The translations under genes and the position numbers were made by a program. Below the pieces are notes generated by a model, which saw nothing but the letters and a program-made list of their open reading frames with translations, was not told where the DNA came from and did no database searches. From positions 1,791,001 to 1,855,000 of the forward strand of contig CP166131.1 of NCBI GenBank assembly GCA_041228345.1: a DNA stretch of 64,000 bases, written 5' to 3'. Shown here piece after piece: positions 6,395-15,233 of the stretch; positions within the stretch are counted from its first letter, which is position 1, and each line of letters begins with the position of its first letter. This DNA is from Alphaproteobacteria bacterium LSUCC0396 (lineage in GTDB: Bacteria; Pseudomonadota; Alphaproteobacteria; Puniceispirillales; Puniceispirillaceae).

Positions 6395-6982
6395 ATGGAT
6401 CCAATTACATTTGCAGATGCAATCGAGCGCCAGCGGGCCAAATCCGAGGGCCCTGAAGTTGATTTCTATAAGCAGGCGCTTGAAGCCAGTCAGGAATTTC
6501 GCCGCGAATATCAGGATCGGCTGAATGTTGTCAAACACGACCAGATGCCAATGGAACGTTCGGCCGACGGTTTGATCAAACATGTGATCAATGAGCGGAT
6601 GAACACAAAAGAATGCTGTATCGACATCTATATGCAGTTTATCGCCGCTGGCAAAGCAACCGGAACCAGCCGTCATCTATCGGAAGAAATTGCCTTTGTG
6701 ATTGAAGGTCGCGGTTATGATCATCATTACGACGTGAATTTCGAATGTGACGAAAAGTTTGTTTGGGAATGGGACACCACCCCGAAAACCTTTGAGTGGG
6801 GGCCGGGTGATTTTATTTACGTGCCGCCATATGTTGCGCATAAACGCTTTAATACATCCGATGTCGAGGCGCGGGTCATTGTGGTGAATAGCCGCGTGAT
6901 GAAGGCGATTGGCCTTGACTGGTTTGACCAGTTGGAACCTGCCGAAGGGTTCGAGGATGTTTGGCAGCCGCCAGCAGACTAG
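6395..6982 (+). CDS. Cupin-domain protein B (copy 1)
   Basis: A 195-residue single-cupin protein. Motif 1 is SRHLSEEIAFVIEGRGYDHH, and motif 2 is GDFIYVPPYVAHKRFN. It is paralogous to 27930-28532 (shared GLIKH-N-ERMNT segment, EGxGYD, FEW-GDxIYVPP). The pairing with cupin A in both cassettes suggests the two act together, perhaps as a heteromer. In this copy the second motif has AHKRF where the other copy has IHQHF, so one metal-proximal His is replaced by Arg. The start ATG 6395 has GAGGA upstream. The function is not established. Confidence 0.8.
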   Translation: MDPITFADAIERQRAKSEGPEVDFYKQALEASQEFRREYQDRLNVVKHDQMPMERSADGLIKHVINERMNTKECCIDIYMQFIAAGKATGTSRHLSEEIAFVIEGRGYDHHYDVNFECDEKFVWEWDTTPKTFEWGPGDFIYVPPYVAHKRFNTSDVEARVIVVNSRVMKAIGLDWFDQLEPAEGFEDVWQPPAD

Positions 6983-7065
6983 ATGACAGATTCTGCTCCA
7001 TCCCGGCATCGTCAGGCCCGTACTCCTGATGCTGTTTATGTTTCCCAGCGTGCGCTTAACGGTGT

Positions 7066-7983
7066 GTGGTGGTGAGTGAAGCGCTGCTTGGGCAGGGATT
7101 GGCGCTTGCCTCGGCCTTCTGCTTTGCGGTTGCGAATGTATTGATCGCCCGCTCGTCCGGGCGGCGTGACAGCCGCGGCGTGGTGTTTTCAGTGCTTGTC
7201 ACGGCAGTGTTTGCTGCGGTGATTTGGCTGGCCACCGAAAGCCTCGATATGCAGGCGGTTGCTAGTACGTCATGGTGGAAGGGCGTTGCCCTTTATGCGC
7301 TTGCCGGTGTTTTATCGATGGTTGTCGGGCGCAGTTTCCTGTATACATCAGTGCGCCGTCTTGGCGTCGTAAGATCATCCACGGTTAAGCGGATGAATCC
7401 GTTTTTTTCATCTTTGCTTGCGTTTCTAATCCTGGGTGAAGCGATCACCATGGTTGGTGCTGCTGGCATGGCGGTGTTGTTATTTGCCTTTTTGCTAATG
7501 ATGCGGGAAAGCGCAAAAAATCAGCAGACTGGTGATGATGCGCCGCCGCCAGTTTGGGATTACAGCTTTGGTGTTCTCTCAGCGCTGGCCTATGGTAGTG
7601 CTTATATTTTTCGTAAATTTGGTATTTTTGAATTACCATATCCGGCGTTCGGCACCTTTATAAGTGCGGTAACGGGTCTTGCCGCGTTTTTGCTGGCGGG
7701 GCTTCTCGTCAAATCCTTGCGCGGCCGGCTAACCGGCATTTTCACAGATCTTGATCGCTGGATGATTATGGCCAGCATCGCTGTCTCGCTGGGACAGATT
7801 CTGTTCTTTGCCGCAATTGTTTATGAGACTGTGATTGTTGTTGTGATGATCGCATCATTAGAGATATTTATTGCTAGCTACCTATCAATTTTCGTGTTTA
7901 GGTTGGAGCGTAAAATGAGCGGCAGCATGGTGGTTGCATCGATTTTTGCTTTTACTGGTGTCATTTTGATAACTCTAGGCTAG
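7066..7983 (+). CDS. DMT-superfamily (EamA) permease, copy 1
   Basis: About 305 residues form roughly ten hydrophobic segments in two EamA repeats (about 8-145 and 165-300). The first repeat has the usual ...NPFFSSLLAFLILGEAIT signature. It lies directly behind the cupin A/B genes, and a paralogue follows the second cupin A/B cassette (26944-27930). It probably moves a metabolite across the inner membrane. It starts at one of three tandem GTG codons (7066, 7069, 7072), with no ATG available nearby. Confidence 0.8.
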   Translation: MVVSEALLGQGLALASAFCFAVANVLIARSSGRRDSRGVVFSVLVTAVFAAVIWLATESLDMQAVASTSWWKGVALYALAGVLSMVVGRSFLYTSVRRLGVVRSSTVKRMNPFFSSLLAFLILGEAITMVGAAGMAVLLFAFLLMMRESAKNQQTGDDAPPPVWDYSFGVLSALAYGSAYIFRKFGIFELPYPAFGTFISAVTGLAAFLLAGLLVKSLRGRLTGIFTDLDRWMIMASIAVSLGQILFFAAIVYETVIVVVMIASLEIFIASYLSIFVFRLERKMSGSMVVASIFAFTGVILITLG

Positions 7984-8007
7984 GTCCGTTTCATAAAAAA
8001 CGATGAT

Positions 8008-8062
8008 GTTCTTTTATAAAGAACGCTGTGCCATTGACGACTGATTTTATTTCAGGTTTACT
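8008..8062 (+). promoter_or_regulatory. Dyad operator and promoter of the first TTT transporter operon
   Basis: The nearly perfect dyad GTTCTTTTATAAAGAAC occupies 8008-8024. Nine bases later is TTGACG (8034-8039), and 17 bases further TTTACT (8057-8062). Spacing is identical to that at 5671-5725. The tctC-type gene starts at 8151. Confidence 0.6.
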
Positions 8063-8150
8063 TTTCCATAATAGAAGCGTTACCGCGCCCCGCTGAGCAT
8101 TTGTGATAGTGGCGGTAGGGATCGTTTATAATGTTTTTTGGGAGGAAAAA

Positions 8151-9194
8151 ATGAGACGCGTATTTCTGACGGGATTACTATCTCTTGGACTGGCGCTGCC
8201 AATGGCAGGGCTTTTAAAGGTTGCACCGGCACAGGCCGAGGATGCAGCAAGTTTTTACAAGGGGAAAAAGATCAAGTTTATCGTGCCCTACAAGCCCGGT
8301 GGTGGCTATGACGATTACGCGCGTCTTCTTGCGCCAGTAATGGAAAAGTACACTGGTGCTAATATCGAGATTTTGAACAAGGGTGGCGCTGGCGGTATGA
8401 CAGGGGCGAACGAGATTTTTCGTTCACCAAGTGACGGCCTCACGATCGGGATCATTAATGGTAGCGCGATGATTACCAATGAACTCGCAGAGATCAAAGG
8501 GGCCGCCTACAAGGTTGCGGATTACAGTTATCTTGGTCGCGTAACTGCCGATACTCGGGTTATGAGCACGTCAGTCGCAAGTGGCTTTAACACCTATGAG
8601 TCGCTAAAGGCGGTCAAAGAGCCATTTAAAGTTGGCGCGACTGGCCTTGGTGGGTCAACTTATGTTGATACTGTGATTATCGGCAAGGTGTTTGAATTCA
8701 ACCAGCAAGTAATCCATGGCTTTGACAGTTCTGGTCCTATTAGAAAGGCCATGAAGCGCGGCGACCTTGTTGGTATGTGGGGATCTTGGGGCAGTGCGGG
8801 TAAGTCTGTAAAAAGTGGTGATAACCAGATTGTGATGCAAAGCGGTAAGAAGCGTCACAAGGATCTGCCAGATACGCCAACCATCCGTGAGCTTGTGAAA
8901 GGCCTTCCTAACGCTGACCAAGCGATGAGAGTTGTAGTTGGTTGGGAGGCATTGTCAGCAGTTGGCCGGCCAATTGCGGGTCCTCCTGGTATTCCGGCTG
9001 ACCGTCTGGCATTCCTCCGTGATGCCTTTGCCAAAGCTGTGGCTGATGACGAATTCCTCGGCAAGGCCAAAAAGGCCAAACGGGCGGTTGATTACGCATC
9101 TGGTGAAGAAATGGTTGAGCTGACAAAAGAGGCGACTGATCTAACTGATGACGTAAGGAAGTTATTCGTTGCTGCAATCCGTGGTGAGCTATAA
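8151..9194 (+). CDS. tctC: Tripartite tricarboxylate transporter substrate-binding protein (TctC family), system 1
   Basis: A periplasmic solute receptor of 347 residues. The N-terminus has a clear Sec signal peptide (RR, hydrophobic core LLSLGLALPMAGLL, AQA cleavage at about residue 25). The mature part begins FYKGKKIKFIVPYKPGGGYDDYARL, the TctC signature. It would bind a carboxylate and hand it to TctA/TctB. The start is ATG 8151 with GGAGG 8 bp upstream; an in-frame GTG at 8103 has no ribosome site. It is first in the order tctC-tctA-tctB-iclR. The ligand cannot be predicted from sequence. Confidence 0.88.
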   Translation: MRRVFLTGLLSLGLALPMAGLLKVAPAQAEDAASFYKGKKIKFIVPYKPGGGYDDYARLLAPVMEKYTGANIEILNKGGAGGMTGANEIFRSPSDGLTIGIINGSAMITNELAEIKGAAYKVADYSYLGRVTADTRVMSTSVASGFNTYESLKAVKEPFKVGATGLGGSTYVDTVIIGKVFEFNQQVIHGFDSSGPIRKAMKRGDLVGMWGSWGSAGKSVKSGDNQIVMQSGKKRHKDLPDTPTIRELVKGLPNADQAMRVVVGWEALSAVGRPIAGPPGIPADRLAFLRDAFAKAVADDEFLGKAKKAKRAVDYASGEEMVELTKEATDLTDDVRKLFVAAIRGEL

Positions 9195-9309
9195 TCAGCG
9201 CTGATTGGCTATCAAATCTATAGGTGCATCATGCTCGAATGGGTGTGTTGCGCCTATTTTTCTCATCTATTGATAAGTTAATCTGTTTTTACAAATTGTA
9301 GGACATTTC

Positions 9310-10809
9310 ATGGGTATCCTAGACGGACTGGTTTCAGGTTTTGCGCAGTCGATCAGTTTTGAGGTCCTGCCATTCCTAATTGTTGGCTCTATATTCGGTA
9401 TGATCATTGGCATTATCCCAGGTCTTAGCGGGCATTTTGCGATGGCGATGCTGATTCCATTTCTATATAAAATGGATCCGGCACCCGGAATTGCATTTCT
9501 TCTTGCAGCGCACGCAACTGTTGCTCAAGGTGGCGGTTTAACTGCCATCCTGTTTAGCACGCCTGGAACAGGCCAAAATGCGGCAACGTTGCTTGATGGC
9601 CCGCCGATGCGTGAGCAAGGTAAGGCGGGCGTTGCGGTTGGTGCTGCAATGACATCTTGTTTCCTTGGTGCCACCTTTGGGGCAATTGCGCTGGCTTTAT
9701 TACTGCCCGTGCTTCAACAGGTTGTGTTGTTCTTTGGTCCACCGGAAATCTTTATTCTGTCATTTCTCGCGCTAACTTTTATCGCTGTACTTGGTAAAGA
9801 AGATATGACACGCAGCTTGATAGCTGGTCTTTTGGGCTTGCTGGTGTCAATGATTGGTATTGACAATGTCACCAATCAGGAACGCTTCACATTTGGGTTG
9901 CTTGAGCTTTATGACGGGTTGCCATTAGTCCCAGTTATTCTGGGTTTGTTCGCGGTTGCCGAGATGTTTGATCTGTTTGTAAAGGGCGGCAGTCTTGTTG
10001 ATAAGCAGCATGGCACCCTTAGCGCTGGCCAGACGCAAAAGCAGATTTTTGAGGGTATCGGTATTGCGTTTAAGAAATGGTGGCTGGTGCTGCGCTGTAG
10101 CGCAATCGGCACAACCATCGGGATTATCCCCGGTTTGGGTAGTGCGCCAGCGGCTTTTATTGCTTACGGTCATGCAAAACAAACCTCAAAATCAAAGGAA
10201 ACTTTTGGTGAGGGTAATATTGAGGGCGTAATCGGTGCTGAAGCCGCAAATGATGCGGTTGAGGGCGGGGCACTGGCCTCGACAGTGGCGTTTGGTATTC
10301 CGGGTAGCTCGTCGATGGCGATCCTGCTCGGTGGCTTGTTCATCCTTGGCCTTGAAACTGGTGTTGATATGGTTACAACCGAAGTCGATATTGTCTTTGT
10401 GATGATCTTTACTGTTATCTTTGGCAATCTCATCGGTACGATTTTCGGCATGTTTCTGGTTAATCCGATTGCAAGAGCAACCTCCATTCGCTCGTCAATC
10501 ATGGTTCCAATACTGATCGCAGTTGTTGTGACGGGGGCGTTCGCTGCGCAGGGGTCACTTTTCGATATTGTCGTCACATTGATATTCGGGGTTATCGGCT
10601 ATCTGATGAAAATCCTGAATTATTCGCGGGCGGCGATGTTGATCGGGTATGTTCTTGGCCATGCGGTGGAAAAGAATTTATATTTGGCAACGCAGTTGAA
10701 AGGCACGTTCTTCTTTCTTTCACCGATACCGCTAACCCTTTGCCTGATCTCGCTTGGGTTTATTGCCTATAATGTTTATGGGATGATTGCGGATAGGGAG
10801 CGCCAGTAA
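9310..10809 (+). CDS. tctA: Tripartite tricarboxylate transporter large permease (TctA family), system 1
   Basis: A 499-residue protein with about 11-12 hydrophobic segments. It carries the two hallmark Gly/Pro loops of TctA: IIPGLSGHFAMAMLIPF (about 37-53) and IIPGLGSAPAAFIAYGHAK (about 274-292). Ligand-site-like segments FSTPGTGQNAATLLDG and FGIPGSSSMAILLGG are also present. It forms the main translocation subunit with the TctB-type protein that starts 2 bp after its stop. It is 115 bp downstream of tctC and in the same direction. Confidence 0.9.
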   Translation: MGILDGLVSGFAQSISFEVLPFLIVGSIFGMIIGIIPGLSGHFAMAMLIPFLYKMDPAPGIAFLLAAHATVAQGGGLTAILFSTPGTGQNAATLLDGPPMREQGKAGVAVGAAMTSCFLGATFGAIALALLLPVLQQVVLFFGPPEIFILSFLALTFIAVLGKEDMTRSLIAGLLGLLVSMIGIDNVTNQERFTFGLLELYDGLPLVPVILGLFAVAEMFDLFVKGGSLVDKQHGTLSAGQTQKQIFEGIGIAFKKWWLVLRCSAIGTTIGIIPGLGSAPAAFIAYGHAKQTSKSKETFGEGNIEGVIGAEAANDAVEGGALASTVAFGIPGSSSMAILLGGLFILGLETGVDMVTTEVDIVFVMIFTVIFGNLIGTIFGMFLVNPIARATSIRSSIMVPILIAVVVTGAFAAQGSLFDIVVTLIFGVIGYLMKILNYSRAAMLIGYVLGHAVEKNLYLATQLKGTFFFLSPIPLTLCLISLGFIAYNVYGMIADRERQ

Positions 10810-10811
10810 AG

Positions 10812-11348
10812 ATGGCAAAAAATCTGAAAACTAAATCGGCAGCAAATGCTGATGACAAGGTGGTAAATCGTAGCGCACTCGAGCAGGCTGCGCTCCTACT
10901 CACTGCTGGCTTTACGCTCGCAGCATTGATTGCCGCAATTGGCTATGATTTCTCATCATCAAGGCCACTCTTTGTAATCCTTGTGCCGCTTATTTTTCTC
11001 GTTCTAGTGCAAATCTATCGCACTATGAAACAAGGTGATATTGAAACATCTCTTAACGTAATAAAGGCGGCGCTTGGCGGCCAAATTGTAGATTTTGCCG
11101 TTTCGGTGAAGTTTTTCATGCTGCTTTTGGCGCTACTTGTATGTATCTACATCCTTGGCCATTATGCTGGTCTGATCCTTGCGATGTTTTACTTGATCCG
11201 CGTGCATGGTGGTGAAAGCATGAAGATATCGCTGATCGTGCCAATTATAACAGCGGTAGCGCTGTTTGCGCTGTTTGAGCTGGTCTTCAGCATCGAGCTG
11301 TTCCAAGGTCAGCTCTATCGCTATTTTGCCGGTTATCGGATCTGGTAG
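10812..11348 (+). CDS. tctB: Tripartite tricarboxylate transporter small permease (TctB family), system 1
   Basis: A small membrane protein of 178 residues with four predicted helices (about 27-45, 50-66, 98-118, 136-160), as expected for TctB. The first 25 residues are polar and Lys/Asn-rich. The gap to tctA is only 2 bp, which indicates co-translation. It completes the three-component transporter. Confidence 0.85.
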   Translation: MAKNLKTKSAANADDKVVNRSALEQAALLLTAGFTLAALIAAIGYDFSSSRPLFVILVPLIFLVLVQIYRTMKQGDIETSLNVIKAALGGQIVDFAVSVKFFMLLLALLVCIYILGHYAGLILAMFYLIRVHGGESMKISLIVPIITAVALFALFELVFSIELFQGQLYRYFAGYRIW

Positions 11349-11420
11349 GCTGGACGAAACAAACATTAAGGGCACCTGTGCGAAATCTAAGCTGGGCGCC
11401 AAAAGTGACAGGGGACTTAG

Positions 11421-12221
11421 GTGCAGGATCAAGGCACAGGCGTTAAACGCAAATCTTCCAGTGATGGGCCGCGCCTATCTTCAGTAGCGACAGCGATTCG
11501 ATTGCTTCGTGCATTTGATGGTAACGATGTTGAAATTGGCGTCAGTGATCTTGCAAAACGGCTTGGAATTGCCAAAAGCACGGCGCACCGCCTTGCCAGC
11601 ACTCTGGTCAGCGAAGGACTGCTTGGCCAGAGCGCACAAACCGGCCGCTATCGCCTTGGTATTGGTTTATTTACGCTTGGCTCAATGGTGCGGTTGCAAT
11701 TCGACATTTGGTCAGGCGCGCGCAGCCTGCTGACGGATTTGCGTGAGGCAACTGGCGAAAATGTCCGCCTTGCCTTGCGTGATGCGGAAAACATCGTTTT
11801 CCTGCATGATTTTGAAAGCCCCCAAATGGTGCGTCTTCGGTCCAGTACGGGTCAGATTAAACCGGCATTTTGTACAGCAGAAGGCCAGTGCTTGATTGCG
11901 CATCTTGGTGACAGTGAGCTTGCAAACCTGCTGGCGATACCGCGCCAACAACGCACGCCGCAAACTCTGATTGACGAGACGGCGATCCGCGACCGGCTAG
12001 AGTTGGTCCGGCAAAATGGATATGCTGTTGAAGATGAGGAAAGCGAGGAGGGAACCCGCTGTATTGCGGCACCGGTGAGGCAGGCCGATGGCGGCATTGT
12101 TGCCTCGATTGGTTTGGCCGGGCCGAGGTTACGGATGAAAAAGCGCCTATTCCCATCATTAATCCCGCAAGTTACCTCGGTTGCCAATCAAATATCGCGG
12201 CAAATGGGATATCACCATTAA
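11421..12221 (+). CDS. IclR-family transcriptional regulator
   Basis: The protein has 266 residues. The N-terminal winged helix (about 22-85) contains VATAIRLLRAFDGNDVEIGV and the recognition helix region GIAKSTAHRLASTL. The C-terminal effector domain (about 95-262) has the family pattern ending in RCIAAPVRQADGGIVASIGLAGP. It starts at GTG 11421 after AGGGGA, 72 bp downstream of tctB. IclR proteins often control aromatic and carboxylate catabolism. It is the only transcription factor gene in the window and so the prime candidate for binding the recurring GTTCC-N7-GGAAC dyads. Confidence 0.88.
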   Translation: MQDQGTGVKRKSSSDGPRLSSVATAIRLLRAFDGNDVEIGVSDLAKRLGIAKSTAHRLASTLVSEGLLGQSAQTGRYRLGIGLFTLGSMVRLQFDIWSGARSLLTDLREATGENVRLALRDAENIVFLHDFESPQMVRLRSSTGQIKPAFCTAEGQCLIAHLGDSELANLLAIPRQQRTPQTLIDETAIRDRLELVRQNGYAVEDEESEEGTRCIAAPVRQADGGIVASIGLAGPRLRMKKRLFPSLIPQVTSVANQISRQMGYHH

Positions 12222-12310
12222 GCCAGCGGTGCGGCCAGCCTTGGATAAACCGTTTGCCACAAATTGGGTTTTTAAAAGGCAGGCTTATAAATTAACAACC
12301 TATTACGCCG

Positions 12311-12832
12311 TTATCGCCCTGTCAGCATTTCAATTGTAATGACGAGGCTGATCGCTGTTGCAGCGACGCCCGCAATGATCGGCACCGGCAGAACTGATAC
12401 CATCCGCAGGCGGGCAAAGTTAAAGCCAAGCAATGGCAATTCGTAAATGAACAAGCGGTGCGCCCCAAACAGGCTCCATGAGGTGATAAAGGTAATCACC
12501 GCCGCTGGTGTCGCACCGGCCTTTACAAAAACGGCAGCAATCGAAAAGCAGATCACCGGTCCTGCTGGTACTAAAAGTCCGGTTAAAAACGCGATAATAA
12601 GTCCAGAAAAGCCCGATCCCTCGCCCAAAAGGCCGCTAATCCATTCGGCGGGGAGTAGTTTTGCACAGAAGCCTGCGGCAATCAGCGCGCAGAACATCCG
12701 CGGCACCAGCACGGCGAATTGCTCGATCCAGCGTTTTAAGGCGGCCCCAAAAACCGGATCGGGTGCGCGAAAGGCGGTCACGATAAGCCCAGCCAGAACT
12801 GTCAGCATTGCATAGAAGCCAACCCCGAACAT
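12311..12832 (-). CDS. Predicted permease half, ArsP/YraQ-like (UPF0718-type), second of a pair
   Basis: A 173-residue integral membrane protein with about five hydrophobic segments and the Gly/Pro-rich motif TGLLVPAGPVICFSIAAVFVKAG, typical of permease halves related to ArsP/YraQ. Its ATG overlaps the stop of its partner by one base (TAATG), so the two halves are probably made together and assemble as one permease. It is the last gene of the minus-strand operon that begins with the double-cupin gene at 17714. Its substrate is unknown; the context suggests a metal or metal complex. Confidence 0.6.
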   Translation of the reverse strand: MFGVGFYAMLTVLAGLIVTAFRAPDPVFGAALKRWIEQFAVLVPRMFCALIAAGFCAKLLPAEWISGLLGEGSGFSGLIIAFLTGLLVPAGPVICFSIAAVFVKAGATPAAVITFITSWSLFGAHRLFIYELPLLGFNFARLRMVSVLPVPIIAGVAATAISLVITIEMLTGR

Positions 12833-13509
12833 TACCGTGACCCTTTTGGTAATTGGCTGGCGTCAAACCGGATCGGTATATGGCGGGCGATCAGTCCTGC
12901 AAGAATTGGCAGCGGCATGCTAACGACAAAGCGTACCATTGAAAATTCCGGGCCCATAAAGGGCATATCCCATATTAGAATCCGCTGGAACCCAAGTAAT
13001 GCCCATGCTGTGATATAGGCGACCAATGCGCCGCGATCAGCCTTTGCTGCGGCCAATACCGCTAATAGCGCATAGGCAGAAGAGGGGCCGCCCGGGGTGA
13101 TCGTGCCAGCGATTGCTGCAATGATCAGGCCGCGAAGCCCTGATTCTGTGCCGACCAGCCGTGCCATTCGGTCACGCGGCAATACCACCCACAACAATGA
13201 TGCAACACACAGCGCTAGCACCACGCGCGGCATCATATTCACCAGTAACGTCATATCTTCACGTAAAACCGCCTCGACAGCCGCCATGCCATACATCAGA
13301 TAGCAGACAATACTGACCAAAATGGCAAAGGCCATGAAGCCAAAGAACCCACGGCCAAATGCCGTTGAGAGAATGCCAAGCCACCAATCGCGATCGCCTA
13401 AAAACGCAAACCCTGCTTCAGCCCCGCCGGGCGCACCAGACGCTGTGGCAACCTTGTTCGCACGCTTGGGGCTGTGCTGGATATCGTGAGGTTTTTGCTG
13501 ATCTGCCAT
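12832..13509 (-). CDS. Predicted permease half, ArsP/YraQ-like, first of a pair
   Basis: A 225-residue membrane protein with a cytoplasmic, polar N-terminal 40 residues and about five helices. The segment GTITPGGPSSAYALLAVLAAAKAD is the counterpart of the Gly/Pro motif in its partner. The start is ATG 13509, overlapping the stop of the upstream gene as TGATG; the TTG at 13512 is less likely. The two halves share the same layout (motif, then ...LLGFQRILIWDMPFMG against ...SLFGAHRLFIYELPLLG), which suggests an ancient duplication. Confidence 0.6.
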   Translation of the reverse strand: MADQQKPHDIQHSPKRANKVATASGAPGGAEAGFAFLGDRDWWLGILSTAFGRGFFGFMAFAILVSIVCYLMYGMAAVEAVLREDMTLLVNMMPRVVLALCVASLLWVVLPRDRMARLVGTESGLRGLIIAAIAGTITPGGPSSAYALLAVLAAAKADRGALVAYITAWALLGFQRILIWDMPFMGPEFSMVRFVVSMPLPILAGLIARHIPIRFDASQLPKGSR

Positions 13510-13913
13510 CAATGGTGGTGATCATGGTGATGATCATGCTGTTTTGGTGCCAATAACCGGCGGCTGTCATCATGGCCAGCACTTACGGCGTCAATGGTTG
13601 CGCGGTAAAGGTCGGCGCCTGGCGGTAACTGGCCCGCAATAAAGCCGGCCAAGCGTGCCAGTGCGATCGCCTGTGATGCAACAACATCGACCACCTCGGT
13701 ATCATCTGCCTTGTTCATCTGCGCTGCCATATCGTGCAGCAGATGATTAAAAATCTGCGACATATACGCCGCCCTACCTTCGGCTGTTGCCAGCCCATCA
13801 GGCGCTGGTGCGGCGGGTATGGTGTCGCCGCCGATCCGGTTTCGCACAAGATAATGGAACTGGGATAAGATTTCGGCATTTATGCCGACATTTTCGTCAA
13901 TTTCACCACACAT
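13509..13913 (-). CDS. Hypothetical protein with histidine-rich C-terminal tail
   Basis: This 134-residue soluble protein is of no family I recognise. It ends in QHDHHHDHHH, a tail able to bind Ni, Co, Zn or Cu. The body is helical and Ala-rich. It starts at ATG 13913 behind AGGAAG and is coupled by TGATG to the permease halves, with a NicO-like permease upstream. A role as a metal chaperone or storage protein for this transport set is a reasonable inference from the tail and neighbours. Confidence 0.55.
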   Translation of the reverse strand: MCGEIDENVGINAEILSQFHYLVRNRIGGDTIPAAPAPDGLATAEGRAAYMSQIFNHLLHDMAAQMNKADDTEVVDVVASQAIALARLAGFIAGQLPPGADLYRATIDAVSAGHDDSRRLLAPKQHDHHHDHHH

Positions 13914-14007
13914 CTTCCTTACTCCCTTTACTGGTTTAGCGCCATCTCCACCCAGCGCGTTTCGATTTGGCTAGAGTGCGTGCCAGTCGCACCTCGGGCG
14001 CCGATCA

Positions 14008-14736
14008 CTAGCTATTGATAAACCCAAGTATCGTCAGACTACTGAACCCCAATTGGCCGCCCGTCCAGAAACAAAAGCCAGCCAGCGCGGTCAGGACGAT
14101 CTTGTTGACGCGGCCCGCCCCGGCTTGGGCAAGAGACAGCGGCATACTTACCACGACCGACAATAGGGCCATGCCGACAATCGCGCCAACGGCAAAGACC
14201 AGAATATAGATAAATGCTTCAAAAATCGAATGGGTGGCGGCCACAACTAGAACCAGCAATCCACCCGATCCGGCGGCACCATGCAGCAGTCCGATCAGCA
14301 AAGCCAGCAAATGCCCACGCTTGGGATGTTTGTGTTGATGGGCTAGTTGCGAATGCGGTATCGGGGCTGGTTCGGCCTGATGACTATGGGCGTGAAGGTG
14401 CTTATGGCCGTCATGCTGGTGCACATGGAAATGCACTTTGCGGACGGCTAAACGGTAAATAGTGTTTAGCCCAAGGCCAATAATCATCGCAGCAACCGTC
14501 AATTCCAGCCAAGCTTCGACTCTTTTGTCAAAACTGATGCTGGCAAGGATCACAACGCCGCATATGAGGAGGAGCGCGATCCCATGGCCGATGCCCCACA
14601 CAACGCCGCGATGCAAGGATGAGCGCAGCCCGCGCCCATTCTGCTTGACTGATGCCACCGCAGCAAGGTGATCAGCCTCCATGGCATGGGTGATGCCAAT
14701 AAAGAACCCGATCACAAGAAGCCCAAGCAATTCCAT
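14008..14736 (-). CDS. NicO/UreH-like nickel-cobalt permease
   Basis: About 242 residues and six or seven membrane segments. The first helix carries GITHAMEADHLAAV, the H-x4-D-H signature of Ni/Co transporters. A cytoplasmic loop (about 108-145) is very rich in histidine (HFHVHQHDGHKHLHAHSH). A second conserved motif, IGLLHGAAGSGG, follows it. The start at ATG 14736 is preferred over 14817 because the longer form overlaps the upstream gene, and GGAG precedes the shorter one. The gene lies in the cupin/Rieske operon, which suggests that some encoded enzyme needs Ni or Co. Confidence 0.75.
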   Translation of the reverse strand: MELLGLLVIGFFIGITHAMEADHLAAVASVKQNGRGLRSSLHRGVVWGIGHGIALLLICGVVILASISFDKRVEAWLELTVAAMIIGLGLNTIYRLAVRKVHFHVHQHDGHKHLHAHSHQAEPAPIPHSQLAHQHKHPKRGHLLALLIGLLHGAAGSGGLLVLVVAATHSIFEAFIYILVFAVGAIVGMALLSVVVSMPLSLAQAGAGRVNKIVLTALAGFCFWTGGQLGFSSLTILGFINS

Positions 14737-14740
14737 TTGG

Positions 14741-15220
14741 TTACAGATCTCCGATGCGAAGCGCATCAATGGTGGTGGCAATAATGTCTGGATCCTTGGT
14801 GAAAATCTGATTTGCAACCTGTGGGCGGCGCCCCGGTTGCTGATGCAGGATAATCCAATTGACCATTATATTGTGCGAACGCGCCGTATCGTAAATACCG
14901 GCTGCGGCCTGATCTTGTGATGCGTTTGTTGAGACCATAAGCACCAGATCATGCGCCGAGATTAAGGCTTCAAGGTGGCCAACAGTGCCGCGCTCGTCGC
15001 TGAGGGTTAGCTGGTTTGGCGCGTCGGCGGCGAGCCGGTAAACAGGCTGCGATGCAATTGCCGGCTGTGACCGGATTAGATCGGCTGCTGCATCATCAAG
15101 CCCCAGAAACAGGGCCCTGCGGTGACGGCTATTTGGATATTGGACACGGAATAGCAACTCGCTAGCCGAGCTAGCCTTTGCACAGCTATGCAATAAAGTT
15201 GGCTGAACCGTCTTTCCCAT
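14741..15220 (-). CDS. Hypothetical protein (about 160 aa) in the Rieske/NicO operon
   Basis: I do not recognise the family. The chosen start (MGKTVQP, 15220) lies just after the stop of the Rieske oxygenase, and the stop is 4 bp before the NicO start. The pattern RRALFLGLDDAAADLI ... HDLVLMVSTNASQDQAAAGIYDTARSH ... NWIILH looks like an alternating beta/alpha fold with possible nucleotide or small-molecule binding. No signal peptide or membrane segment is seen. Confidence 0.5.
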   Translation of the reverse strand: MGKTVQPTLLHSCAKASSASELLFRVQYPNSRHRRALFLGLDDAAADLIRSQPAIASQPVYRLAADAPNQLTLSDERGTVGHLEALISAHDLVLMVSTNASQDQAAAGIYDTARSHNIMVNWIILHQQPGRRPQVANQIFTKDPDIIATTIDALRIGDL

Positions 15221-15233
15221 CACGCGCCTATAT

